Origin: Granulicella paludicola | GTDB taxonomy: Bacteria > Acidobacteriota > Terriglobia > Terriglobales > Acidobacteriaceae | Reading direction: 5' to 3' | Assembly: GCF_025685545.1 (NCBI RefSeq) | Contig: NZ_JAGSYC010000024.1 | Location: 310,001 to 374,000 of the forward strand | DNA: 64,000 bases | Shown: in pieces, positions 41,850 to 50,716 of the stretch | How the letters are laid out: each line of letters begins with the position of its first letter | Numbering within the stretch: position 1 is the first letter of the stretch | Translations under genes and position numbers: made by a program | Notes under the pieces: generated by a model | The model's database searches: none | Told to the model about the DNA's origin: nothing | What the model saw: only the letters and a program-made list of their open reading frames with translations

Positions 41850-43460
41850 TTAGAAATAGAAGCGCTCGTCGCGCCAGTCGAACGGCGGCGGCCGTTTGTC
41901 GCCTCGGAGAAGCCAGATGTGATGGTGGCGTTCGAAGGGCATTGCGTAGGGGGAGTCGATCTGGCCGATCAGGTCGACGTGTTCGTACTTTGTTGCGAGC
42001 TGCTGCCGGGTGTCGCCAACGACGGCGATGACAATGTTCGTATCGCAGCCGTGCATGCCCCAGCCCCAGTAGCTGTTCTGGCCGCTGATGGCGGGCGGCA
42101 GGCCGAGGTGCTCGGTGCCGTTGAAGAAGTCGATCGCGCCGGCTTCGCCGTAGTTCGAGCCGAAGAGGCAGACGTGCTGCTGCTCGGTGGGCGTGAGCGA
42201 GCGATAGGCCTGGGTGACGAGATCGACCTGCTGCTGCCAGCCGAAGCGGTCCGCGAAGAACTGCGGCAGTGGGCCGGTTTCGCTGGTTTCGGATTCGGCG
42301 TGATGCAGATGCAGCGCGTTTGTGTAGCGAACCCATTGCGCGGGCGGGAGCACTGGCGAGGCCATGGGGAGAATCATGAGGCTCAGTACGAGGAAGACTG
42401 TTTCGAGGATGGGGAAGGCGACGATGCGACCTTCGAAGACGCGGCGAGAGAGTCGGTAGCGATGCTCCCAGGCGATGGCTCCGGCGGCGAACAGCGCGGG
42501 GTAGATGCCTTCGAGGTAGTAGTCCTTAGCGTGGATCGCGTCCATCATGACGTAGAAGACGAGGAAGGTGATGCCGAACCAGCGAGCATCTTGATCTTTT
42601 GAGAGGCGGGTGGACTTTGCGCGCAACAGAGCGACGATGCCGGTGATCCAGAGGAGCGCATTGTGCGGCGCGAGCATGACGAACTGCGCAAGGAAGAACT
42701 GAAGCGGGTTCAGAATTGTGTTCTTGCCGCGCGCCCGGCCATTTTGCAGAAACTCCAGTGTGGGCCAGTGATTGTGGATCTGCCAGAGCAGGTTCGGCAG
42801 CGCGATAGCGAACATCAGGACGATACCGACGATAGCCCAGCGGGACCAGAGGACGCGGCGAGCCGAGGTGCAGAGCACGCCGACGCCTACGGCGATGAGG
42901 AAGAAGGTCATCGACGGCTTGTTGAGCAGGCCGATGCCTGCGGACAGGCCGAAGGCTGTCCACCAGACGGAGGCGGAGGCTCCGCGCAGCAGCATCAGGA
43001 CGGCGAGCGCGCAGAGCATCCAGAAAACGGGCTCATACGAGTTCATGGAAAGGAAGCCGTCGACGCCGATGTACTGGGGCGTGAGCAGGATGGCGAACAT
43101 GGCGAGCGCCTGGGCGGAACGATGACCGTTCATGGCCCAGGCAATGATGCCGGTGAGAAAGACGGTGATGGCTCCGGCGACAGCGGAGAGGATGCGGATG
43201 CCGAAGAGGGAGTCACCGAAGAGCAGTTCACCGAGCCGGGCCTGGATGGCTACGATGGGGCCGTGGTCGACGAAGCCCCAGGCCAGGTGGCGACCACAGG
43301 CGATGTAGTAGAACTCGTCGCGGAAGTAGCCGTAGCCGATGTGCTGGGTGTAGAGCGTAAGCGCGAACTGGAAGAGCAGCTTGATCGTGCCGAAGATCAG
43401 CGCGAGTCGCAATGCGGAGCGCAACGTGGGGTCGGAGGGGCGAACGATCGTCGTGGTCAT
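41850..43460 (-). CDS. GT39-type (ArnT/PMT-like) membrane glycosyltransferase
   Basis: A 536-residue multi-span protein. The first extracytoplasmic loop holds the catalytic acidic pair of this family: YGYFRDEFYYIACGRHL, then WGFVDHGPIVAI. Repeated spans follow and the C-terminus is soluble (DRFGWQQQVDLVTQAYRSLTPTEQ). It should transfer a sugar from a polyprenyl phosphate to lipid or protein outside the membrane. The start at 43460 (MTTTIVRPSDP) follows AGG; a frame to 43520 adds an unlikely extension. Confidence 0.88.
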   Translation of the reverse strand: MTTTIVRPSDPTLRSALRLALIFGTIKLLFQFALTLYTQHIGYGYFRDEFYYIACGRHLAWGFVDHGPIVAIQARLGELLFGDSLFGIRILSAVAGAITVFLTGIIAWAMNGHRSAQALAMFAILLTPQYIGVDGFLSMNSYEPVFWMLCALAVLMLLRGASASVWWTAFGLSAGIGLLNKPSMTFFLIAVGVGVLCTSARRVLWSRWAIVGIVLMFAIALPNLLWQIHNHWPTLEFLQNGRARGKNTILNPLQFFLAQFVMLAPHNALLWITGIVALLRAKSTRLSKDQDARWFGITFLVFYVMMDAIHAKDYYLEGIYPALFAAGAIAWEHRYRLSRRVFEGRIVAFPILETVFLVLSLMILPMASPVLPPAQWVRYTNALHLHHAESETSETGPLPQFFADRFGWQQQVDLVTQAYRSLTPTEQQHVCLFGSNYGEAGAIDFFNGTEHLGLPPAISGQNSYWGWGMHGCDTNIVIAVVGDTRQQLATKYEHVDLIGQIDSPYAMPFERHHHIWLLRGDKRPPPFDWRDERFYF

Positions 43461-43612
43461 GGATATACCTGGAAGTACGTCGCTACAGGCTATCCGGTTC
43501 CGTGAAGGAATCGGCGTCACATGTTAGAAAGATAGCGCGGTCCTTCTTGCAAGTGACACAGAGATGCCAGGCGGCATCCAACTACGCAAACGATGGGTAA
43601 GGAGCAGCGACG

Positions 43613-44533
43613 ATGGAATGGACGCCGGATAACGACAGTAGCGATGTGGAAGACCGCCGAGGAGACTCGGGAGGTGGTGGTGGTGATGGATTTGGCGGCG
43701 GTGGATTTGGCGGCTTCGGGGGCGGTGGCATTGGCATCGTAGGCATCATCATCCTCGTTGTGATCTCGCTGCTCACGGGCAGGAATTTTATTGGAGCGTT
43801 TCTGCATGGCGGCGGTGTGGCTCCCACGCAACAGATGCAGCCCATGCAACCCGGAATGAGAGAGCCGGGCGCACCTGTGCAGCAGTCCGCGGCGGAAAAA
43901 CGCGATGTGCAGTTGATCGAGTTCACGCTGCACGACGTGCAGAAGACATGGACGGCGATCTTTCAGAAAGAGGGGCGTACCTATACTCATTCGACGCTTG
44001 TACTGTTTCGCGGAAGAACGAATGCGGATGGCTGCGGCCTGGCGCAGTCGGCAACGGGACCGTTTTATTGCCCGGCGGACAAGAAGGTGTTCATCGATCT
44101 CAGCTTCTGGGATGACCTGCGACGCTTCGGTGGAAGCACGGCGGACTTTGCGCAGGCGTATGTGCTGGCGCACGAACTGGGCCATCATGTGCAGGACCTG
44201 ATGGGCACCGAGGCGAAGCTGCAGCAGCTGGACGCGGAGCACCCTTCGCAGAAGAACCGTAACTCGGTGGCTCTGGAGCTGCAGGCGGACTGTTACGCGG
44301 GTGTCTGGGCACACTCGGCGCAACAGCGCGGCATTGTGCAGAACGGCGATATTGCGAATGCGCTTTCGGCTGCGGCTGCTGTGGGAGACGATCATCTGCA
44401 GAAGATGTCTGGCCGCGCGGAAAGTCCGGAGAGCTGGACGCACGGCTCGTCGGCTCAGCGTGAGCACTGGTTCAATGAGGGTTTCAATAGTGGCGATCCG
44501 GCTAGCTGCAACACCTTTGCCGGACTGAACTAA
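43613..44533 (+). CDS. YpfJ-family neutral zinc metallopeptidase
   Basis: A 306-residue membrane-anchored protein. The N-terminus is acidic, then Gly-rich (GGGGGDGFGGGGFGGFGGGG), then one span (IGIVGIIILVVISLL). The C-terminal half carries GPFYCPADKKVFIDLSFW and the zinc site AYVLAHELGHHVQD near residue 185, with the family's downstream Glu region ALELQADCYAGVWAH. These proteins are predicted outer-face peptidases of unknown substrate. Its stop overlaps the convergent uvrC stop by 4 bases. Confidence 0.92.
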   Translation: MEWTPDNDSSDVEDRRGDSGGGGGDGFGGGGFGGFGGGGIGIVGIIILVVISLLTGRNFIGAFLHGGGVAPTQQMQPMQPGMREPGAPVQQSAAEKRDVQLIEFTLHDVQKTWTAIFQKEGRTYTHSTLVLFRGRTNADGCGLAQSATGPFYCPADKKVFIDLSFWDDLRRFGGSTADFAQAYVLAHELGHHVQDLMGTEAKLQQLDAEHPSQKNRNSVALELQADCYAGVWAHSAQQRGIVQNGDIANALSAAAAVGDDHLQKMSGRAESPESWTHGSSAQREHWFNEGFNSGDPASCNTFAGLN

Positions 44534-46536
44534 CTCTTCGTTGCGATCTGGACGAGGTCTTCGTTCTTTCCAATCTCAGCTTCGCCGTTGAAGAACTTTT
44601 GGATCTTCGCGGCGGTGGCTTTGTTCACGACAGCGAGCAGGGCGTCGGAGTTCTTCTCCGCTGCTTGCTTCAATGCTCGAACACTGCCGAAGTGTTCCAA
44701 CAGGCGCTGGCGGGTGATAGCTCCTACGCCTGGAATCTCGTCGAGCTCGCTGGTGAGGTCGCGCATCTGGCGGCGTTTGCGATGGTACGTGACGGCAAAT
44801 CTGTGAGATTCGTCGCGAATCTTCTGGATCACGTGCAGCACGGGTGAGCGGCGATCGAGCACGACGGGATCGTCCTCCTGCCCGTGGACGTAGATGATCT
44901 CCTCGCGCTTGGCGATGGAGGCGAGCGGCTGCGTGGTGAGGCCGATCTCTTCGAGCGCAGCAGCAGCAGCGTGCAGTTGACCCAAGCCGCCGTCGATGAG
45001 AATGAGTGAGGGCATCGGCTTCTTATCGTCCTGCAGGCGTTTGTAGCGCCGGTGAATGATCTCGCGCATGGAGGCGAAGTCGTCGACGCCACTGACGGTC
45101 TTCACCTGGAATTTGCGGTAGTCAGCCTTCTTCATGCCGCCCTTTTCCCACACGACCATCGAGGCGACCGTCTCCGCGCCCTGGATGTGCGAGATGTCGA
45201 AGCATTCGATGCGCTCGGGTGGTTCGGCGAGTGTGAGAGCTTCCTGCAACGCCTCCTGCATGTTCTGGATGCTAGGCTGCAGCACGCGGAAACGCTGATC
45301 GTAGCTCTGCTTGGCGTTCTGGCAGACGAGGTCAACAAGCGAACGCTTGTCTCCGCGCTGGGGCGCGGCGATCTCGATCTTGTGGCCGCTGCGTTCGCGC
45401 AGTTCGTCGGCAAGAAGCTGGCGGTCGGGGAAGTCAACGGGCACGTAGATGCTGCGCGGGACGTAGCCCTGATCGAGATAGAGCTGTTTCAACAGAGCGG
45501 AGAAGAAGGCCGCCGGCGAGAAAGCCGCGGGCTCTTCCGGCGTGGAGAGAACGGAGTGCTGGTCGGAGATTGCGTCGTCCGCCTCGACCTCAGGGGCCGA
45601 CGATCCGGGCGAAGGCTCGAGCGTCTCGGAGATTTCAGCCTCGTCACTTGCGGACACGTCGAAGGCTAGGTCGGTGAGGTCTTCCCAGAACATATCGCGG
45701 CGATCGACCATCTTGCCGCCGCGCATGTGGAAGAGGTTGACAGCGAGCATGTCCTTCTCAAAGTGGAAGCCGAAGACATCTGCGTCCTCGTCGCCAGTAG
45801 AGGCCATACGCTGGCGATCGAGAGACTGGCTGACGGTGACGAGCTGATCGCGGAGCCGCGCAGCAAGCTCGAACTGCATCGCTTCGGCGGCCTGCTCCAT
45901 GCGAAGGGTCAACTGCTTTTCGAGCTCGTCGGTCTTGCCCTGCAGGAAGAGCTGCACATCGTTGATGGCTTGACGGTAGTCCTCGGGTGAGACGAAGCCT
46001 TCGACGCAGGGGCCGAGGCAGCGCTTGATGTAGTACTGCAGGCAGGCTCGCGGATGATAGCGATTGAGGTCGACCTTGCAGCTGGGAATGAGGAAGCTGC
46101 GATGGATGACATCGACGAGCCGGTGCGCGAGGTTGCCGGGGAAGTAGGGGCCGAAGTACGCGCCGCCGTCCTTGCGCAGCTTGCGGGTGACGAAAACCTT
46201 GGGATGCTTGTCGCCCATCGTGAGCTTGATGTAGGGGTAGGTCTTGTCGTCGCGCAACAGGATGTTGAAGCGTGGCTTGCGCTGCTTGATGAGGTTGTTT
46301 TCGAGTGCCAGGGCCTCGCGCTCGTTCGCGACGGTGATGTACTCGATGTCCACAGCCTCGCGCATGAGCGAGCCGGTCTTGCGGTTGGAGAGCTGGTTGG
46401 CCTTCAGGAAGTACGAGCGAACCCGCGAGCGCAGGTTCTTGGCCTTGCCGACGTAGATGATCTCTCCCTCTGCGTTTTTGTAGAGGTAGCAACCGGGGCC
46501 GGTGGGGAGCGTGCGAATTTTCTCGAAGAGATCCAT
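44530..46536 (-). CDS. uvrC: UvrABC system protein C
   Basis: Makes the two incisions in nucleotide-excision repair. The 668-residue protein has the GIY-YIG nuclease (GPGCYLYKNAEGEIIYVGKAKNLRSRVRSYF), the UVR helix that binds UvrB (MEQAAEAMQFELAARLRDQL), the RNase H-like nuclease (RIECFDISHIQGAETVASMVVWEKG, LILIDGGLGQLHAA) and a C-terminal helix-hairpin-helix pair (ELDEIPGVGAITRQRLLEHFGS). A Glu/Ser-rich insert at about 285-330 lies between the UVR region and the second nuclease and is not typical. It ends with a short extension (GEAEIGKNEDLVQIATKS). Confidence 0.96.
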   Translation of the reverse strand: MDLFEKIRTLPTGPGCYLYKNAEGEIIYVGKAKNLRSRVRSYFLKANQLSNRKTGSLMREAVDIEYITVANEREALALENNLIKQRKPRFNILLRDDKTYPYIKLTMGDKHPKVFVTRKLRKDGGAYFGPYFPGNLAHRLVDVIHRSFLIPSCKVDLNRYHPRACLQYYIKRCLGPCVEGFVSPEDYRQAINDVQLFLQGKTDELEKQLTLRMEQAAEAMQFELAARLRDQLVTVSQSLDRQRMASTGDEDADVFGFHFEKDMLAVNLFHMRGGKMVDRRDMFWEDLTDLAFDVSASDEAEISETLEPSPGSSAPEVEADDAISDQHSVLSTPEEPAAFSPAAFFSALLKQLYLDQGYVPRSIYVPVDFPDRQLLADELRERSGHKIEIAAPQRGDKRSLVDLVCQNAKQSYDQRFRVLQPSIQNMQEALQEALTLAEPPERIECFDISHIQGAETVASMVVWEKGGMKKADYRKFQVKTVSGVDDFASMREIIHRRYKRLQDDKKPMPSLILIDGGLGQLHAAAAALEEIGLTTQPLASIAKREEIIYVHGQEDDPVVLDRRSPVLHVIQKIRDESHRFAVTYHRKRRQMRDLTSELDEIPGVGAITRQRLLEHFGSVRALKQAAEKNSDALLAVVNKATAAKIQKFFNGEAEIGKNEDLVQIATKS

Positions 46537-46587
46537 GCCGCAACTACCAGTGTAGAACGCGGCCGGGCGGAGCGTGTTTCGGCTGAG

Positions 46588-46800
46588 CTAGCTGGACTTC
46601 AGCTTGCGGTACACCGCGAAGAGCAGCAACGACGTGATCACAACCCAGGCAAACTGGTACCAGTAGAAGAACGGGAAACCGAAGAGGGTGGGCGTCGTCC
46701 GCACATAGAGGGCAGGGAAGCACAGAGCGAGGTAGGGAAGCGCGAGCATCACCCACACCTGCCAGCTCATGCGGCGTTTGCTCTTTTGCGGAGTCTCCAT
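46588..46800 (-). CDS. DUF3311 small membrane protein
   Basis: A 70-residue protein with two spans (MLALPYLALCFPALYV, FFYWYQFAWVVITSLLLFAVY). The pattern of a P-x-L-x2-C-x-P block, then GFPFFYWYQ, is the DUF3311 signature. Such proteins usually sit next to a sodium/solute symporter gene of which they may be a small subunit; none is adjacent here. The start at 46800 (METPQKSKRRMSW) is chosen because the upstream part of the longer frame overlaps mazG on the other strand. Confidence 0.8.
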   Translation of the reverse strand: METPQKSKRRMSWQVWVMLALPYLALCFPALYVRTTPTLFGFPFFYWYQFAWVVITSLLLFAVYRKLKSS

Positions 46801-46887
46801 GGGCAAATCGTACCATTTCATGCGGTTGATGCTCCATGCGGCGGTGCGGACTTTGCCCTTCGCGCGAGGAAGCCCTAAGCTTGAGGT

Positions 46888-47730
46888 ATGTCCGAAGTGG
46901 AGCGAGAACAACTCGATTCGAAGGTGGATGCTGGCAAAGCCCTGCAGCGCGCTGCGGAGATCATGGCAAAATTGCGTGCTCCCAACGGCTGTCCGTGGGA
47001 CCGCGAGCAGACCTTCGACAGCATCAAGCGGCACACGCTCGAAGAAACCTATGAGGTCTTCGACGCCATCGAACGCCGCGCGTGGCCAGATCTCAAGGAT
47101 GAGCTTGGCGACCTGCTGCTGCAGGTGTTGTTCTACTCTCAGATGGCGAAAGAGGCTGGCTACTTCGACCTGAAGGATGTCGCCGAAAACCTGAGTGCGA
47201 AGCTGGTGCGGCGCCATCCGCACATCTTTCCGGCGGAAGATGGGACCACAGTGGCCGCTTCTGACAGCGGAGCGGTGCTGCGCAACTGGGAGCAGATCAA
47301 GCTCGAAGAGAAGAAGGCGAAGCCCGCCGCGGAGTCGATGCTGGACGACGTTCCTCGGTCCATGCCTGCGACACTCGAAGCCTACAAGCTCGGTTCAAAG
47401 GCGGCGAAGATCGGCTTCGACTGGCCCGATGCCAGCGGACTCTTCGCGAAGCTCGATGAAGAGATCGCCGAGTTGATGGTTGAGGTAGAGGCGAAGCACA
47501 ACAATAACGTCGAGGCCGAGTTCGGCGATTTATTGTTTACGGCGATGAACCTTGCACGGCATTTGAAGGTCGATACGGAGACCGCGCTGCGCCGGACAAA
47601 TGCCAAGTTTCGCGCGCGGTTCGCTGCGATGGAGAAGAGTGCCGGTGGCTCGGTGGCTCTCGGCGCGCTGCAGCCGGATGAGTTGGAAGAGTTATGGTCG
47701 AAGGCCAAGCAGACGGAGGAGAAGGTTTGA
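46888..47730 (+). CDS. mazG: Nucleoside triphosphate pyrophosphohydrolase MazG
   Basis: A 280-residue all-alpha NTP pyrophosphatase with two tandem MazG repeats. The first has LRAPNGCPWDREQTFDSIKRHTLEETYEVFDAI and DELGDLLLQVLFYS, giving the ExxE and ExxD metal sites. The second has KIGFDWPDASGLFAKLDEEIAELMVEV and EFGDLLFTAMNLARHL. It hydrolyses non-canonical or excess NTPs to NMP and pyrophosphate. The TTG start of the next gene overlaps its TGA. Confidence 0.95.
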   Translation: MSEVEREQLDSKVDAGKALQRAAEIMAKLRAPNGCPWDREQTFDSIKRHTLEETYEVFDAIERRAWPDLKDELGDLLLQVLFYSQMAKEAGYFDLKDVAENLSAKLVRRHPHIFPAEDGTTVAASDSGAVLRNWEQIKLEEKKAKPAAESMLDDVPRSMPATLEAYKLGSKAAKIGFDWPDASGLFAKLDEEIAELMVEVEAKHNNNVEAEFGDLLFTAMNLARHLKVDTETALRRTNAKFRARFAAMEKSAGGSVALGALQPDELEELWSKAKQTEEKV

Positions 47731-48500
47731 GCGGCACGCAAACAAAACCCGATGCGATCCGCATCGAGGCGTTGACGGAGTTCGACCAGTTCGATCAGTG
47801 CGTGGTCCTGCAAGATGCGGTGTGGGGGTACGACCTCTCGGGCATGATGACGCAGAAGGTCTTCCTGCTGGCCTCGCAGATCGGTGGGCAGGTGCTCGGC
47901 GCCTACGAGGGCGATACGCTCGTTGGCTACGCGATGGGTCTGCCTGGCGTGCGCAACGGCCATGCGTATCTGCACTCGCACCATCTGGCGGTGCTGCCGG
48001 AGTGGCGGAATGCTGGCGTGGGTCGCCGCTTGAAGCTGGCGCAGCGCGACGATGCTATCGCTCGGGGTATCGATTTGATGGAGTGGACCTTCGATCCGTT
48101 GGAGATCAAGAACTCCTATCTGAATTTTGCGAAGCTTGGTGCCATTACACGGCGGTACAAACATGATTTTTACGGCAACTCCAGTTCGCCGCTGCATGGC
48201 GGCCTGCCGACCGACCGCATCTTTGCGGAGTGGTGGCTGAACTCCGATCGTGTTTGTCGCGTGCTGGCGGGGGAGAGTCCAGTGATTCTGCCGACGGAGC
48301 ATGTCGAGGTGCCTGCAGAGCTTGCTGACTGGAAATCGTCAGATGAGGATCGCCCCAAGGCTCGCGCAGTCCAGGCGGCGAATGCCGATGCGCTGGAATC
48401 GGCGTTCGCTCGCGGTCTGGCTGTGATTGGATATGAACGTACTCCGCAGGGCGATGGCCGCTTTCTGCTGGGCCAATGGGACGAGCCGCTCGGCTATTAA
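47727..48500 (+). CDS. GNAT-family acyltransferase, N-succinyltransferase candidate
   Basis: A 257-residue protein with a GNAT core: ALTEFDQFDQCVVLQDAVWG, then LVGYAMGLPGVRNGHAYLHSHHLAVLPEWRNAGVGRRLKLAQRD, where RNAGVGR is the acyl-CoA loop, and WTFDPLEIKNSYLNFAKLGA. It matches the COG3375 type. The TTG start overlaps the mazG stop (TTGA) and has AGGAG 7 bases upstream; an ATG at 47694 is an alternative. It is followed after 20 bases by an N-succinylamino-acid racemase/OSBS-type gene. In Geobacillus a GNAT succinyltransferase works with such a racemase; by analogy this enzyme may N-succinylate amino acids. This is inference from context. Confidence 0.82.
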   Translation: MSGTQTKPDAIRIEALTEFDQFDQCVVLQDAVWGYDLSGMMTQKVFLLASQIGGQVLGAYEGDTLVGYAMGLPGVRNGHAYLHSHHLAVLPEWRNAGVGRRLKLAQRDDAIARGIDLMEWTFDPLEIKNSYLNFAKLGAITRRYKHDFYGNSSSPLHGGLPTDRIFAEWWLNSDRVCRVLAGESPVILPTEHVEVPAELADWKSSDEDRPKARAVQAANADALESAFARGLAVIGYERTPQGDGRFLLGQWDEPLGY

Positions 48501-48520
48501 GTTACGAAAGGAAGATCAAA

Positions 48521-49639
48521 ATGAAGATTGAAGCCATCCATCTGCGCGAGTTGAACATGCCGCTCGCCCATCCGTTTGAGACCAGCTTTGGCGTCACCAC
48601 GAGCCGCCGCATCCTTGTTGTTGAGATTGAGAGCGAAGGCTTCACTGCGTGGGGCGAGTGTGTAGCGGGTGAGCATCCCTACTTCTCCGACGAGATGATC
48701 GATACAGCCTGGATCATTACGGAGACCGAACTCGTGCCTCGCCTGCTGAAGGCGGACATCGCTTCCGGTCGCGACTGCCCTGAGCTTTTTGCGCAGGTGC
48801 GCGGGCACCGCATGGCGAAGGCCGCGCTCGAAAACGCGATCTGGGATCTTGATGCACAGAAACAGAAGGTCTCGCTTTCGAAGCTGCTGGGCGGTACGCG
48901 CGAGGTCATTCCGTGCGGTGTCTCTATTGGCATTCAGCCCACGCCGGAGAAGCTGATGGAAAAGATCGCGACCGAGGTCGCCGCTGGCTATCAGCGCATC
49001 AAGCTGAAGTGCAAGCCTGGCTGGGATACGAACATCTTTGAGATGGTGCGCGAGCGCTGGCCTGATATTTTGTTGAGCTGCGATGCCAACTCCGCGTATC
49101 AGCTTTCGGATGCCGAGCACATTGCCGGCTGGGACAAGTTCAAGCTGCTAATGATCGAGCAGCCACTCTGGTATGACGACTTCTTCTTCCATGCTGAGCT
49201 GCAGCGCCGCATCAAGACCGACATCTGTCTGGACGAGTGCATTCGCAATCAGCGCGATGCCCTCGCCGCGCTCGAGTTGGGCAGCGGTCGCATCATCAAC
49301 ATCAAGGTCGGTCGCGTAGGTGGATTCACGGAGGCGATTGCGATCCACGATGTGGCGCAGAGCTTTGGCATCGCGGTTTGGTGCGGCGGCATGCTGGAGA
49401 CGGGCATCGGTCGCGCGCACAACATCGCACTTTCCTCTCTGCCTAACTTCTCTCTGCCGGGCGACGTCTCCGCGTCGAAGCGCTACTGGTCGCAGGATGT
49501 GATCGAGCCGGAGGTCACCGTCAGTTCGGAAGGCACGATCACGGTGCCGACAAGCGTTGGCAGGGGTTATGAAGTGATGCGCGAACGCGTTGAAGCGATC
49601 ACTGTCCGTCGCCAGAGTTTCACGCGACCAACGGCCTAG
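48521..49639 (+). CDS. menC: o-Succinylbenzoate synthase / N-succinylamino-acid racemase family enzyme
   Basis: A 372-residue member of the muconate-lactonising group of the enolase superfamily. Catalytic Lys pair in RIKLKCKPGWD, metal ligands at LLSCDANSAYQ, IEQPLWYDD and CLDECIRN, and second base in IINIKVGRVGGF. The N-terminal capping domain begins MKIEAIHLRELNMPLAHPFETSFG. The family includes MenC of menaquinone synthesis and racemases of N-succinyl amino acids; sequence alone does not decide. The upstream GNAT gene favours the racemase role; no other men genes are in the window. ATG 48521 has GAAAGGAAG upstream, while the frame from 48476 overlaps the GNAT gene. Confidence 0.88.
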   Translation: MKIEAIHLRELNMPLAHPFETSFGVTTSRRILVVEIESEGFTAWGECVAGEHPYFSDEMIDTAWIITETELVPRLLKADIASGRDCPELFAQVRGHRMAKAALENAIWDLDAQKQKVSLSKLLGGTREVIPCGVSIGIQPTPEKLMEKIATEVAAGYQRIKLKCKPGWDTNIFEMVRERWPDILLSCDANSAYQLSDAEHIAGWDKFKLLMIEQPLWYDDFFFHAELQRRIKTDICLDECIRNQRDALAALELGSGRIINIKVGRVGGFTEAIAIHDVAQSFGIAVWCGGMLETGIGRAHNIALSSLPNFSLPGDVSASKRYWSQDVIEPEVTVSSEGTITVPTSVGRGYEVMRERVEAITVRRQSFTRPTA

Positions 49640-50529
49640 AGCAACGGAACCGGTGCGGCCAGCAACATGCGAATCGCTTCCTGATAGCCCACCAGCGCGG
49701 GAAGCGGTTCGATGTGCGACGAGCGCATATCAACATTGTTGTTGACGGTCTTTATCATCATGGCGCGCACCACCAGATGGTCTTCCACATGCGAGTAGAT
49801 CCAGTGGCCGTCGCCAGCATTGACTTGCTCGAGCGCAACTGTCCCGCCGGGGTAAAGTCGTGCGAGGATGCCGAAGCCAAAATTGACTGGATGTAACACA
49901 TGGCCTTCGATACGCGTGACATGCTTCGTCTCTTCATCGACCCACACGCGACCGGCAAGTCCGGTAAGGGATTGCGAGAGCATCGTCGGCGGATGGAATT
50001 TGGGATCGGGTGTGTAGTCCAGCACGATCTGCTGTGCCTTCACATCGGGTAGCTGCGGCTGCCCCGGTGTGTAGGTGTAGAGCATGGCCTTCGGCATGAG
50101 CTTCACTAGTTCGATCGCATCATTGCGGGTGCTGGCATCGCGACGATGGTGACGCACAAACTCTTCCGGGTGCTGCAGTGCGTCCTGCAGGCGAGCGCGT
50201 TCGGCTGCATCGTCCGCAGCGGAGATCGGCTTCCCGTCGCGTTCGATCAGGCGGGCTACGCCGCCTTCTTTCGCCTCGATCATTAACCGGGTGGTATCGC
50301 GTTTCGCGTCGATCTTGCGTTCACGATATTGCACGGAAAAGGTGCCTTGCTGCTGCAGGATCTGCACCTCGTTGTGCACCGCTGCCTGCACCCACGCGGA
50401 GGCAGCCCCTGCTGGTTCAGATGGCGTCGCCGCGCAGCAACTTACACTGATCAGTGCTACGAGTGCGTAAGCGCCCGCTTGGATCCCCCGGGGCCTTCTG
50501 TGTTTCTTCCCATGCATCTTCCACCCCAT
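49636..50529 (-). CDS. Exported protein of unknown function
   Basis: A 297-residue protein with a signal segment (AGAYALVALISVSCCAATP); Cys-Cys after the hydrophobic core could be a lipobox-like site (SVSC). The mature part has a helical N-terminal region with a QYRERKIDAKRDTTRLMIEAKEG strand-turn block and a later beta-rich half (YTYTPGQPQLPDVKAQQIVLDYTPDPKFHPPTM, LAGRVWVDEETKHVTRIEGHV). This resembles outer-membrane lipoprotein-sorting folds (LolA/LolB-like), but I do not claim membership. It is convergent with the racemase gene by 4 bases. Confidence 0.7.
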   Translation of the reverse strand: MGWKMHGKKHRRPRGIQAGAYALVALISVSCCAATPSEPAGAASAWVQAAVHNEVQILQQQGTFSVQYRERKIDAKRDTTRLMIEAKEGGVARLIERDGKPISAADDAAERARLQDALQHPEEFVRHHRRDASTRNDAIELVKLMPKAMLYTYTPGQPQLPDVKAQQIVLDYTPDPKFHPPTMLSQSLTGLAGRVWVDEETKHVTRIEGHVLHPVNFGFGILARLYPGGTVALEQVNAGDGHWIYSHVEDHLVVRAMMIKTVNNNVDMRSSHIEPLPALVGYQEAIRMLLAAPVPLL

Positions 50530-50716
50530 CGGCTCGTTCCGCCCCTTAGCTTCCCCGCAACGTTAGTTCAAATCCATTGTCACCTGTTAGACGAGTGGTT
50601 CTCCCTGCAAGCTGCCTGCCCGCAGCGATTGTTTCTCTCTCGGCGGTTGCGTATAGTCGAGCTTGCACCACCTGCGGACGAGCGCCTCGGTTGCACAGGA
50701 GTATAGAAATCTTCTT

